Origin: Macrolepiota albuminosa
Lineage: Eukaryota > Basidiomycota > Agaricomycetes > Agaricales > Agaricaceae
Direction: 5' to 3'
DNA length: 64,000 nt
Assembly (NCBI GenBank): GCA_027475525.1
Contig: JAMWFC010000056.1
Coordinates: 620,001 to 684,000, forward strand
Below, piece by piece: positions 22,763 to 33,800 of this stretch (position 1 is the first letter of the stretch; each line of letters begins with the position of its first letter). The notes under the pieces were generated by a model, which searched no databases, was not told the origin of the DNA, and saw only the letters and a list, made by a program, of their open reading frames with translations. The position numbers and the translations under genes are program-made.

Positions 22763-25700
22763 GTGCCTGGCTATCAGTCCATATATTGCTCGTTGTTTTT
22801 AAATATGCATCGTTCACAAGGTATGCACGTATCTAATTTGGTGCGACATATCTCATGTACGGTCGACAGGGAGCCTACAGTAATTCAACCCGCGCGCTCT
22901 CGATACCTATGTGTTCTGTCGAACGCCGAGCAATGCTCGATCTATGATACTGAGCGATGCTCGATCCGTGATACTGAACGATGCTATCGTACCTATACAG
23001 AATGCCATACTACTGTACGGTTTGATATGTGCACAAATCAGTGCACATACCTTGCAATTCAAGACTCCATGGGCAACAGGACACACACGCATTGGGTATT
23101 TTCCTTTTTTAGGGTCAACATACCTAATCGATACTATGTTTTTTTTCGGTTCTATATGCCCTGGTTATATTATTGTAGATTTTCGACTGTTCCGGCGACG
23201 TTCAAACGATGCAGGATAACGCGACTTTTTGTGATGCGATCCCTCATGTCCCGTCACGATTTTCTAGCGTGCCTGCGCCGATGCCACCTAGGTCCTATAT
23301 TGTGTAACCGCATGATGAGGAACAATGTATGTAATGTTACGTTTGCTGTCGAAACCTTACTGCGTGGATACCGTTTGCCTGATACGTGGCCTTGTTTGGA
23401 CCAACACATCGTTATTAGCTCAACCCTTTCTGCAGTAAAATCGTTTGTGGTACCTGGACTTAGAATATCAGGGTATTCGCATCTATCTGCGTCTAGAGCT
23501 TCCCGTAGGAGTGGTCGATTGTCCGCGCGCAAGTCCCTCGGACGTCAAAGATCGCTTCGTAAACCTAAACGTGTCCTCAGGCGACCTATAGGCGGTGGTA
23601 AAACCTATGCGTTCTCCTTTGCACAAGTAGATACGTACATCGACGCGAGTCAGGGCAAACACAACCCGCGACACGTATTCAAATTCATCAATCATGCAGA
23701 TGATGTAGGTTTGCTGTCGTACCCGATTGCTGCAGGATACGTGCATGCTAGGCTGCCTTTGTCTACCCTTTCACAACATCTCACATTGAAGCAGCTACGA
23801 TCCGTAGCGCGTATACATGGGATTGTGCTGCCTAAGCGTTTTAGAGCGTCACATCCAAGTGATTTATTTAATTCTCACAGTTGCTCGAAATGCGTTAGTT
23901 GGTCTACTGTATTGACGGCTGAACTCAGTTCACAAGCAAGAAACACGCTGAGACGCTCTGTAGTGCGTAATCAAAAGTATGAAGTTGTTCTTGAGGCAGA
24001 TGTTCGGGGCCCTGACAAGCCCGAATTTCCTCCTGCGCCTCTTACACCAAGCCTAACTACTCAAATCATACGCGACTTTTGCAACGAAACAGGTCCAGCG
24101 CAATTAGAAGAGAGTGGTTGCGCTGTTTGTGGTTTGCTGCGCCCAGTTAAGGATATGCATACTCTAAAAAGTATGAAAGGGTTTCTCGGTGTGTTATCCG
24201 CCAAAGGAGTTACCAGAGTGGAGAGGCGTTCAGGAACGGAATCTGTGAGAGAAATAAAAGGCCCGGTGTTGGATCATAGATGCAATTCTGTCTGTTCAGA
24301 GTGCAGGATCCCATTGTTGAAGGGCAAAGTTCCTAAGTATGCACTTGCAAACGGTTTTTGGATTGGTGCTGTTCCAGTTGTTTTATCCCGTTTAAATTGG
24401 GTTGAACAGCTCCTTGTCGCCAAAGTACGCAGGTCTCTCTGTTTCACACATGTGTCGTCCTCGGGTCTCAGCAAAATGAACGCACATTTGATCGCTTTTG
24501 AATCTCCCGTTGAAAAGGTTTACCATGTACTGCCTCCTCCGAGGGCTGACATGGATGATGTTTTAGCTATTCTATTTACAGGGCCTTGTCAGCCTACTGG
24601 GGAAGATCTCAAACGATTGCCTTTGCTTGTCCGCCGAAACGCTGTGAAGCAGGCATTGGAATGGCTCAAGCTTAATCACTCTGCTTATACGGACATTGAA
24701 ATATGCGATAGCAATCTTGACGACTATCCAGAAGATACACCACCTGTAAAGGTCGTTTACAAAGAGTCTCTGGAGGAAAACAGAACAGTTGACCCTGCTG
24801 TTTACAAGGTTGATGGAGACAATGGGGTATCAGCCGGTGATTGTCCTTTTGTCGTGCATGGACTGACGGGGGAGAGCCTATCAGCAAAAACAAAAGATGA
24901 GCTTAAAGGCATTGCTTTGAAGCACTGGCACTCCAATGGCAAAGCACTGCTGGTTGGACATTCATCCCGTCCGGTTAATTGGATGAAGGACGCAACTGTT
25001 TATCCCCAAATGTTTCCCTGGTTGTTTCCGTATGGCTTTGGGGGTCCAGGCTGTGTAAAAGGCTGTGTCTCTGTTAAGGTTCACAAAGGCAATCTGCTCA
25101 TGTATCACGATAAGCGGTTCCAGAGAGATACTGGCTTTCCCTTTGCGGCATTCAGTCATGAGCAGATCAGAGCCGCAACTACAGGGGGCTTTCTGGCGAT
25201 TGAAAGAAACGACTTTGCTCATATTGCTGAACGCATAGCAAGTCTCGACGTGGAATTACTCAAAAGTATGGCTGATCGTATGGCCAAAGGCGAGATTATC
25301 AAGCCCACGAACCAGGAGGAACAGAAATGTTTCAAAGTTATTGAAGACGTTGATGCTGTGTCGGGCCGGATCGACGGATCTCCAATAACAAAAAAGCATA
25401 TGAGGAACGAGATATGGTCATTAGTGATTGACAAAGGCGCACCTTCTTGGTTTATAACGTTGTCGCCTGTGGATATCAGACACCCTATATGTTTGTACTA
25501 TGCCGGTGATAATATAAAGTTTGAACCTGATGTATTATTACCTTCTGACACTGCATATCGACTTATTGCACGTAATCCTGTTGCAGGGGCCAGATTTTTT
25601 CATTTTATGGTGTCTGCTTTCATAAAGCACGTATTGGGTGTTGATACTGAGCACGAAGGCTTGTATGGTCACACGTCTGCATACTACGGGACAGTCGAGC

Positions 25701-28700
25701 AGCAAGGTAGACTTACCTTGCATCTGCATATGCTTCTTTGGCTTCGTGGAAGTCTATCACCTGAGGAAGCTCGTCGGAAAATCATGGACCCCTCATCTGA
25801 CTTTCAGAGGGCCCTAGTAGAATATCTGGAATCTGCCTTCACCGGCGACTTCCTTACAGGGACGATGGACCAAGTAATAGATAACATTGAAAAATCCAAG
25901 AAGATGCCAGAATATATTGATCCCACACGGACGATGCCCCAGCCCCCTCCTCCCGATCATTTGTGTCGGAGTAAACAAGAAACTTCAATCAACAGACTCC
26001 CAGTACCAACAGCCCGTGATGCTTCTACGGACAGTATACCCGATGCTGGTCAATCTGACCCTCAGGCACTGCCCCAGGAGTGTGTCGGATGTGAGGAGAC
26101 ATCTAATTGGTGGACTCAATTCCGTAACACTGTAGATGACATTGTATTTAGGTCAAATGTGCATACCTGCCATACATCATATAAGAAGGACGGAAGTAAA
26201 AAATTAGGCAAAGAGAATAAAGGATGTCTAGACAACAAATGGGGCAGATGTAAGGCTCGGTTTCCCAAAGAACTCTTCCAACAGACTGAAGTCGACCCTC
26301 TAACAGGTGCGCTCAATATGCGTAAAGCGGAACCATGGCTGAATACATTCACCGCATCTTTGAGTTATTTGTTTAGATGCAACACTGATGTAACTAGTCT
26401 TCGTTCGGGAACGGCGGTCAGGGGTGTCCTTTTATATGTCACTAAATATATAACTAAATCATCGCTTAAAACGTACACAGCATTTGAGGCCGTTGGCACA
26501 GTGCTCACAAAATACCAAGATATTGTTAACGGACCTCTCCCACAGCAAGAAAAAGCAAGGTCTCTCATGACAAAAATGGCCAATGTAATGAGTGCAAAGT
26601 CAGAAATGGGTTCCCCGATGATATGTATGTACCTTCTTGGTAACCCCGATCATTACACCGACCATAAATTCACCAATCTTCATTGGCCCAGCTTCGTCCG
26701 CGAGGTCAAACGTGCTTGGCCCGAAGATCAGCCAACTGACAGTTCATACGGGTCTGACAAAATAGCGATCATCAGAAAGAAAGGCCGAGTAGTGGGACTA
26801 TCTCCTGTGTTTGACTACATATACCGTGGCATAGAATTGCGCAACATGACATTGTACGAATGGGCTTCTAGATGCGAACGAGTAAAATCAACTCGTAGAG
26901 GGAACAAAAGTTCCAAGTCTAAAACGGCCAACACACTGACCGTCAACTTTACAGACGATCATCCCTTGTCGGACTCTCATGCTACCCTTGTGTATCCGCC
27001 AGGGCAGAAGCGCGTGCCCAATTTCATAGGTCCTACTCTTCCAAGGCGTGATAAAGGGGATAGAGACGAATACTGCGTCACAATGCTTACCTTATTCAAG
27101 CCTTGGCGTTCAGGTGCTGATTTAAAAAACAAGTATGATTTATGGAGCGCAGCATTCGACAGCCACCATTTTACCGAGAGGCAATTGTGTCTTATGGCTA
27201 ATATGAATATTAAGTATGAGTGTATGGATGCCCGTGACGACTTCTATGCACAACTGAAGCGAGGCGGTATGGCATTCCCGGGAATGGACAATTCAGTTTC
27301 CAATATCAGAGATATCGAACAAAAGGATTATGTGGACGACGAAGATAACGGACAACCTGAGGACTACGGGATAGACCTTGACTGTAGTAATGAGATTGGC
27401 AAAACCGAATTAAAACGTCGGAGAGACATGGCTATTATGACTTCCACCATGACGAACCTGAATTGGGATAAGCCTGTAATGGCCCAAACCTCCCCTGATA
27501 CAACGAAGCATTCACCTTCGGTGTCAGACATGCCCGGTACTTACTGGAGACATAAGGTCAGTGAAACTCGTGCGTCCATATTAAAAGATAGGCAAAAAGA
27601 CATGTTGTCTGTTCGTGAACAGCGCGTTGGAAGATCAGATGAACAAAACAAGCCGGGCATTGTGGAAGTATGTGATCGTAGTTTCCTAGAGAAAAAACAT
27701 TTAAATATCAAATGGGAACCCACCATATCCGAAATTACTACCAGTTTCAATCTCAATGAGGAACAAACCAGAGCATTTAGAATAGTGGCTAACCACGCTG
27801 CCACTTCTAACCCCGAACAGTTGAGAATGTATATGGGGGGTATGGGGGGCACCGGGAAAACACAGGTGCTTAAAGCGCTGTCCCAATACTTTGCAGCCCG
27901 TGGAGAATCTCATAGGTTTGCAGTGGTTGCTCCTACCGGCACTGCAGCATCACTGTTAGGTGGATCGACTTACCATTATCTGTTTGGAATTAATGATATG
28001 GTACGTGACTCTCCGGCACAACTGGCTCAAGTAAAGTCACGCCTTATCGGGGTGCAATATGTATTTTTCGACGAAGTATCCATGTTGTCTTGCAGGGATA
28101 TGTACAAGATATCAGCGCGCCTTACTCAGATTACAGGTCTGTCGCACCTCCCTTTTGGCGGTATGAACATGGTGTTTGCTGGCGATTTTGCCCAGCTGCC
28201 GCCAGTAACTGGCCGTGAGAATGCAGCGCTGTACAGTCGCAGTGTGGGTATGCGATCTATCGATCTGAACGAACAAAAGGCTGCATTGGGTAAAGCAGTT
28301 TGGCACCAGGTTACTGCAGTAGTCATATTGAGACAGAATATGAGACAGACAATGCAAAGTCCAGACGACAAATCCTTTAGAACGGCCCTCGCTAACATGA
28401 GGTATCGAGCATGCACCAAAGACGATATCCAGTTCCTGGAGTCTCGGCGAGTCTCCAATCTTTCAGACTCCTCGCTTCTCAATGATGACTTCCGTAATGT
28501 GTCTATCATAACAGCACACAACATAGATAAAGATGCTGTCAATGTGGTTGGAAGTAGTAGATTTGCCCTGGAGAGTGGGCTCGAGCTGACAGATTTCTTT
28601 AGCGAAGATACTGTACTTGACAAGGGTGACGAGAGCACATGCAAAGGTAAAGGTCGAGGAGCATCAGGTAGAAACAGAGTTCCTCTACACTCCTCTATTC

Positions 28701-30454
28701 AGAATATTTTATGGGAGCAGCCTCCTTCATCCACATCTGGTCAAGTTGCAGGCAAACTGTCGCTATGCGTCGGCTTACCTATTATCATCAAGACTAACAT
28801 TGCCACAGAGCTCTGTATCACAAATGGTCAAGAAGGTTACGTATATGGATGGAAGTCGTGTACGGGTTCTGTTGGTCAACGTATGATAGACACGCTGTTT
28901 GTAAAACTGAAGAATCCACCGCACCACGTACAGATAGAAGGTCTTTCTGAAGACGTAGTACCAATAACTAGAAGCACAGTTTCGACTGAATGCAGTCTAC
29001 CTAACGATCAAAAGATTACAATTTCGCGATCACAAGTCGAAATACTCGTCAACTATGCTATAACCGATTACGCTAGCCAAGGGAAGACTAGGCCTTTCAA
29101 TCCTGTTGACTTGTTCAAATGTCAATCCCATCAGGCTTACTATACAGCACTGTCCCGAAGCGCTACTGCAGCCGGAACTATTATAATACGCGGATTTGAC
29201 AGAACCGTCATTCAAGGAAAAGCAACTGGCGCACTACGCCAGGAGTTCCGGGATTTGGAGTTGCTGGATGAGATAACAAGGCTGAGGTATGTAGGGAAGC
29301 TGCCAAAGGGTTTCCATGACGCTCCAAGACGGTCCGATTTGATAGCATCATTTAGACGATGCAAAAGCGACACCTACTTTCCTCCTCATTTGCATCCGTC
29401 CCTGAGATGGAGTAAAAACGATCAATTTGATGATTCAGGGTACATAGACATAAATTGGCATATAATATCAAGAGAAAGGCCACTGCAAGAAAGACCATTG
29501 CCCAAAAACACTTTCGTTCCTGCCAGAGGGGCCAAGGTATATAAGGATCCATGTAGCACAGGAAAACGGAAGATACAGGAAGATATTGAGCATGGTCCAA
29601 GCAAACGCCGACGGTTGAGTCACGCAGATAGTCTGTCTATTTTGCAAGGTACTTGTCCCCCCTTTGCCTGTTCATGGAAGCTGAACAGTTGCGCATACGA
29701 TTCCGTATTGTCTATTATATACAACTTATGGCGAGAAGACCCTCTAGAATGGTCTCGAAAGCTTAGTACATCGAGCCCGCGTCTAAACAAACATCTAGTG
29801 AAAGATTTCCATAGTATCGCGCCGGGAGATCATGAGGCCCTCGAGGAGACCAGGGAATGGCTTCGGACCAAGCTGTCTCAGAGGAATCACAGAGAGTTCC
29901 CATTTGGTGAATACACGTCTGTACACTCTTTGATTAACGAACTATCTGTCAACGCGTCAGATGTGCTTGATTCGTTTATGGTCTGTCCAGCTCACCATGC
30001 CACGGCCCGTCGGAGAGTTAAATCAAAATCAGTAATGATCATACTGACGCCAGGAAGACCATCCATTCGTGAGCATGTTGATGATTTTTGGTGCTATACA
30101 AGCACAAGGTGTGATTCGTGTGCGAGACGACTAATCAAGGTTTCTCAGTTTTTGATGGCTCCTCCGATTGTCTATTTCGATATATCAAGCGTATCAGTTA
30201 ATGTGGATAAGAGGCTTGAAATCACGACGGTTGATTCTGCGAGTGTGAGTAAGTACATACTAAAAGGAGTTATATATTTTGGCAACTCTCATTTTTCAAG
30301 CCGCTACGTATCTGCATCCAACGAATCTTGGTATCACGACGGATTGACAACTGGACATAAAATGATAAGGGAAAGTGAATCTACTAGCTCGATCGATATG
30401 TCAAAGTGCAATTCCAGAACAGCCACGTTGGCTGTATACATCAGGACGGAGTGA
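22763..30454 (+). CDS. Helitron-type Rep/PIF1-helicase with C-terminal cysteine-protease-like domain
   Basis: One 2,563-codon frame; the true start may be up to about 200 codons later because the first part lacks conserved sequence. In order: a Cys/His-containing DUF6570-like region (about 430-600; CSECRIPLLKGKVPKYALAN), Helitron_like_N (YPQMFPWLFPYGFGG, about 740), Rep HUH motif LHLHMLLWLRG (about 985) and YVTKYITK (about 1225) with the likely catalytic Tyr. Then the PIF1 helicase: Walker A GGMGGTGKT (about 1692), Walker B FFDEVSML (about 1767), AGDFAQLPPV and QNMRQ. The tail has NSCAYDSVLSI (about 2305) and HFSSRYVS...WYHDG (about 2510), which resemble the Cys and His boxes of ubiquitin-specific proteases. 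Rep nicks and joins DNA for rolling-circle transposition and the helicase unwinds it. The frame is intact. Confidence 0.93.
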   Translation: MPGYQSIYCSLFLNMHRSQGMHVSNLVRHISCTVDREPTVIQPARSRYLCVLSNAEQCSIYDTERCSIRDTERCYRTYTECHTTVRFDMCTNQCTYLAIQDSMGNRTHTHWVFSFFRVNIPNRYYVFFRFYMPWLYYCRFSTVPATFKRCRITRLFVMRSLMSRHDFLACLRRCHLGPILCNRMMRNNVCNVTFAVETLLRGYRLPDTWPCLDQHIVISSTLSAVKSFVVPGLRISGYSHLSASRASRRSGRLSARKSLGRQRSLRKPKRVLRRPIGGGKTYAFSFAQVDTYIDASQGKHNPRHVFKFINHADDVGLLSYPIAAGYVHARLPLSTLSQHLTLKQLRSVARIHGIVLPKRFRASHPSDLFNSHSCSKCVSWSTVLTAELSSQARNTLRRSVVRNQKYEVVLEADVRGPDKPEFPPAPLTPSLTTQIIRDFCNETGPAQLEESGCAVCGLLRPVKDMHTLKSMKGFLGVLSAKGVTRVERRSGTESVREIKGPVLDHRCNSVCSECRIPLLKGKVPKYALANGFWIGAVPVVLSRLNWVEQLLVAKVRRSLCFTHVSSSGLSKMNAHLIAFESPVEKVYHVLPPPRADMDDVLAILFTGPCQPTGEDLKRLPLLVRRNAVKQALEWLKLNHSAYTDIEICDSNLDDYPEDTPPVKVVYKESLEENRTVDPAVYKVDGDNGVSAGDCPFVVHGLTGESLSAKTKDELKGIALKHWHSNGKALLVGHSSRPVNWMKDATVYPQMFPWLFPYGFGGPGCVKGCVSVKVHKGNLLMYHDKRFQRDTGFPFAAFSHEQIRAATTGGFLAIERNDFAHIAERIASLDVELLKSMADRMAKGEIIKPTNQEEQKCFKVIEDVDAVSGRIDGSPITKKHMRNEIWSLVIDKGAPSWFITLSPVDIRHPICLYYAGDNIKFEPDVLLPSDTAYRLIARNPVAGARFFHFMVSAFIKHVLGVDTEHEGLYGHTSAYYGTVEQQGRLTLHLHMLLWLRGSLSPEEARRKIMDPSSDFQRALVEYLESAFTGDFLTGTMDQVIDNIEKSKKMPEYIDPTRTMPQPPPPDHLCRSKQETSINRLPVPTARDASTDSIPDAGQSDPQALPQECVGCEETSNWWTQFRNTVDDIVFRSNVHTCHTSYKKDGSKKLGKENKGCLDNKWGRCKARFPKELFQQTEVDPLTGALNMRKAEPWLNTFTASLSYLFRCNTDVTSLRSGTAVRGVLLYVTKYITKSSLKTYTAFEAVGTVLTKYQDIVNGPLPQQEKARSLMTKMANVMSAKSEMGSPMICMYLLGNPDHYTDHKFTNLHWPSFVREVKRAWPEDQPTDSSYGSDKIAIIRKKGRVVGLSPVFDYIYRGIELRNMTLYEWASRCERVKSTRRGNKSSKSKTANTLTVNFTDDHPLSDSHATLVYPPGQKRVPNFIGPTLPRRDKGDRDEYCVTMLTLFKPWRSGADLKNKYDLWSAAFDSHHFTERQLCLMANMNIKYECMDARDDFYAQLKRGGMAFPGMDNSVSNIRDIEQKDYVDDEDNGQPEDYGIDLDCSNEIGKTELKRRRDMAIMTSTMTNLNWDKPVMAQTSPDTTKHSPSVSDMPGTYWRHKVSETRASILKDRQKDMLSVREQRVGRSDEQNKPGIVEVCDRSFLEKKHLNIKWEPTISEITTSFNLNEEQTRAFRIVANHAATSNPEQLRMYMGGMGGTGKTQVLKALSQYFAARGESHRFAVVAPTGTAASLLGGSTYHYLFGINDMVRDSPAQLAQVKSRLIGVQYVFFDEVSMLSCRDMYKISARLTQITGLSHLPFGGMNMVFAGDFAQLPPVTGRENAALYSRSVGMRSIDLNEQKAALGKAVWHQVTAVVILRQNMRQTMQSPDDKSFRTALANMRYRACTKDDIQFLESRRVSNLSDSSLLNDDFRNVSIITAHNIDKDAVNVVGSSRFALESGLELTDFFSEDTVLDKGDESTCKGKGRGASGRNRVPLHSSIQNILWEQPPSSTSGQVAGKLSLCVGLPIIIKTNIATELCITNGQEGYVYGWKSCTGSVGQRMIDTLFVKLKNPPHHVQIEGLSEDVVPITRSTVSTECSLPNDQKITISRSQVEILVNYAITDYASQGKTRPFNPVDLFKCQSHQAYYTALSRSATAAGTIIIRGFDRTVIQGKATGALRQEFRDLELLDEITRLRYVGKLPKGFHDAPRRSDLIASFRRCKSDTYFPPHLHPSLRWSKNDQFDDSGYIDINWHIISRERPLQERPLPKNTFVPARGAKVYKDPCSTGKRKIQEDIEHGPSKRRRLSHADSLSILQGTCPPFACSWKLNSCAYDSVLSIIYNLWREDPLEWSRKLSTSSPRLNKHLVKDFHSIAPGDHEALEETREWLRTKLSQRNHREFPFGEYTSVHSLINELSVNASDVLDSFMVCPAHHATARRRVKSKSVMIILTPGRPSIREHVDDFWCYTSTRCDSCARRLIKVSQFLMAPPIVYFDISSVSVNVDKRLEITTVDSASVSKYILKGVIYFGNSHFSSRYVSASNESWYHDGLTTGHKMIRESESTSSIDMSKCNSRTATLAVYIRTE

Positions 30455-30469
30455 TCACGTCAACGGACT

Positions 30470-30615
30470 GGCATATTACATAAATCATCGCTGGAGCTTG
30501 CATAAAATATAACGGAGTGGCAGATTACATAAATCGTCGCTGGAGCAGCCGCTTACATAAAATATTGCTGTAGCAACAGCTTACGTAAACCATAGCTGGA
30601 GCGATAGCTTACAGC
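30470..30615 (-). repeat. Array of the 28-bp repeat in opposite orientation, downstream of the Rep-helicase
   Basis: Read on the minus strand, units such as TTTATGTAAGCGGCTGCTCC and TTACGTAAGCTGTTGCTACA recur about four to five times. The unit is that of the 22288-22651 array, so the Rep-helicase gene sits between inverted arrays. Confidence 0.8.
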
Positions 30616-30861
30616 AGCAGGGTACTATAGCTTGAGATAAATACAAACACTGGCTCGAGTGTTTTTATAGGCTACTGCGTGGTAAACAACTTAACAATCT
30701 TAATCTTTTGAAGCACTGGAGACACTGGATATACCATCTTATTTGATGGTCTACACGATATTAAGTTTACAAAAGAAAAAAATAAAATAAACAACCGCGC
30801 CACGAGATAAACTACAATATATATTTAAAAAATCGCTAGGACCGCCGGATTCGCTTAGCAG
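30616..30861. other. Spacer between the Rep-helicase repeats and the JmjC gene end
   Basis: About 245 bp, AT-rich, no coding signal. It presumably holds the 3' ends of two convergent genes. Confidence 0.4.
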
Positions 30862-33800
30862 CTAGATTACGCGAATGAGTACAATATTGATATCTGTACA
30901 GAGCAACTCACCGGGCCTGTCCGATGATTCGTCGTCACTGCTTGAGCTACTCGAAGTATCACTTTGGCTGGGACTACGGGGGCTGGGAGGACGGGGGCTG
31001 GTACTACGGGGGGGCGTGTTTGTAGGAGCGAGTACAGGAGATTCGGGGGGGGTGTCGCTGATATAACCGACATCAGGGCAGGCATTGTAAGATTTCAAGT
31101 CATCAACAGAAAATTCGACCCAGCAAGACAAGTCGGCGTCCTCGTCGCGTCGGGGATTGACATTTGTGAGCGTGACGCCGAGTTGGCGTGCAATCGTGAA
31201 GTCGCGCCAAACATAACCGTCGATGTACGGATAAGCTGAGGAAGGATGAGAAATGTCAGGACTTAGACGCAGAAAACACTCACAAAAGTCAACTGTAGGA
31301 ACTCTGCGAACAATGTATCTGCTTCCCCTCCATGCAAACGTCAATTCGGCAGGATCGACATCGGAAGCACCAAGACGCGGACGGACGAGGGTGTATGCCT
31401 TCCAGGCAGGTCCATCGCGGAGGACGGATTGAATGTTGATACAAGTTGTTGACGGTGGGGTGTTTGCGTCGGACCCGCGTAAATTATTCAGCCACGCGAG
31501 CTTTTTGTAGTGCATAAGTACACAAGCATGTGTAGCCAGGAATCGAGACGATATGTATTCAAGCGCAGGCAGACCCGTTATGACACTGCCATCGGACTCG
31601 CTTTCAAGTTCGTGATTGGAGAAGAACCAGTACATAAGCCTTCGCGCGCGGACCCGGTTTTTGACGGACACCTCAAAGGATCGAAGGTCGCCGCTCCAAG
31701 CATAGTTCGTAGACACAAGTGCATCATGCAACTCAAAATAGTTGCATAGACAAAGAAGGATCAGCACACCGTCCCATGAGTTTGTGTCCGGAACATGACC
31801 ATGGTCGTAATCTGCACATACGTGAACAGTATAAACAGATGTGGTGGTGACTACACGTACCGTGTTCGGTCACAGAGTCGACGAGAACAAGGACAAAATA
31901 GGTGAGGAGGCGCATTAGCACCGTGTATGAGGCGGAGGCGTGGTCGGTGTTGGATATTGATGTGGAAGCAACGTAATGGTGATATAAGCCGATTATCGAG
32001 GCAGCGAGAGTCGATGTGTTGTAGAAATGACCCCCGCGGCATATTGTTGGTATGGGAGTAACTACGGCGTGAGGTAGACACGGGCGCATAATGCTGTAAT
32101 AATATATTATCAGTAAATAATATAAGGAAAAGAAATAACCAGTGGACAAACAGCATGGAACCCGGCTGCAGAACAAGTAGCTCGACGTCCCACTTTTCAT
32201 CGTTTGGCTTTCTGGTGTAAAAATCGTTAACGTAAAGATCCCAGTCTCCGAAGTCATCGTAATTTCCAGATTTGGGCGACGCCACGAACCACAACTTCGT
32301 GCCAGTCTCGACGAAGACAAAGGTAGCAAAACCATTGGCATCGATGTGCCAGTAATGGTGGGTTCCGCTGGTAGATGCTAGATTCCATCGCATATCCGAA
32401 ATTGGATAAAAATCCTCCACTTTACAGTACCCGTGACCTTGAACTTTTCCCCAGACAGCTGAGTCGCTTGAGAACGGGAGGCGCGGAAAAGTTTCTAGGG
32501 AAGCAGGGATATCCAAAGCACTTAATGATCTTGGGTACGAAGATTCCAGTGTCCTTAGAAGATCTCGAGGGGTTGCATGCTTCAAGCGTTCGGTACCAGA
32601 TATGGTGAAATCTGCAGGAAAAAATAAAACAAATTAAATTAAATTAAATACAACAACAACAACAATAATAATAAAACAAAGGAGAACGTACCATGCACCT
32701 GGATAACATTGTCCAGGACACATACATCTGATAAGGAGCGCGCATTGAAGCCCGGGTCAATATGCTGGTTCCCAATAACAAGAATGCATGATTGCGATGC
32801 CAATATTTTCGAGAGAGCAAGCGGAGATGAAGAGTGATACTCGGTTTGAGTCATCACCTTCACGGACGAGGGTCGATCCCGACGAGCAATAGATGCGGCA
32901 TACATTCTGCGAAACCAAAGAAGGTCCCTGTCAAGCTACAGAGCAGTGAACGGAAGGCTACTATAACGGAATAGAATATATACGCACGTGAAATTTTGGC
33001 GTGTATTCAAATACCCCATTGCTGCCAGTCAAAGGTATTTGTACGGCGTCCCCTTCACGGAGGATCCATGATTCTGAGAGATCGAGACGATTCGGTTTTT
33101 TGACCATATGGCTATCCTCATCATCCTAAACCCAGAATCACAACCAGTTGACCAATACATAGACAGTCACTCACCGTAGACTCAAGGGTCAGGTCAATAT
33201 AACCCCGATCTGTCTCAACATTTTCAAGGGGTGAAGCAACCGCCGTTACCTCAGCAGAGTCATTGGAGGAATCGCTAGCGCCATCCGAGTCCAACATGGG
33301 AGACTCGCTCGCGCTATCTGAGTCAACGTGCGCCTTACTCGTAAAGTTTCTTTTCCTCTTCCTAGGCGTCAAGGGTGCCGTACTACGTCGCTTGTTTTTA
33401 GCCGCAATACGCGCCGATTTTCTCCGGTTGTTTTTAGAAGTCTTAGCGGGGCCGACAGTCACCACCGGTTCGGGAGAAGGCAGGTCGTCGTTAACTGTTG
33501 TCTCGGAGGCGTTGACCAAAGTTAATGAACCAATACCGGTAACTACGGGTGTCATCTGCTCTCCATCCGGTGCTTCTGTATTGGGAAGAGGTGCCCCAGT
33601 AGCAGGTGCCATATTAGAATTGGTATGATTGACCTCACGGTCACCTGCAGGGGAATCCTCGACGTTCGAAACGTCGGGCGTCACGTCCATAGGGTCTGGT
33701 TCAGGGGAATTCTCAACGTCACGATTGGAAATAACGGGCGATACGTCCATAGCGTCCTCCGACGCACGGACGTTATTTGGAGAGGAAGGTACATCGGTTA

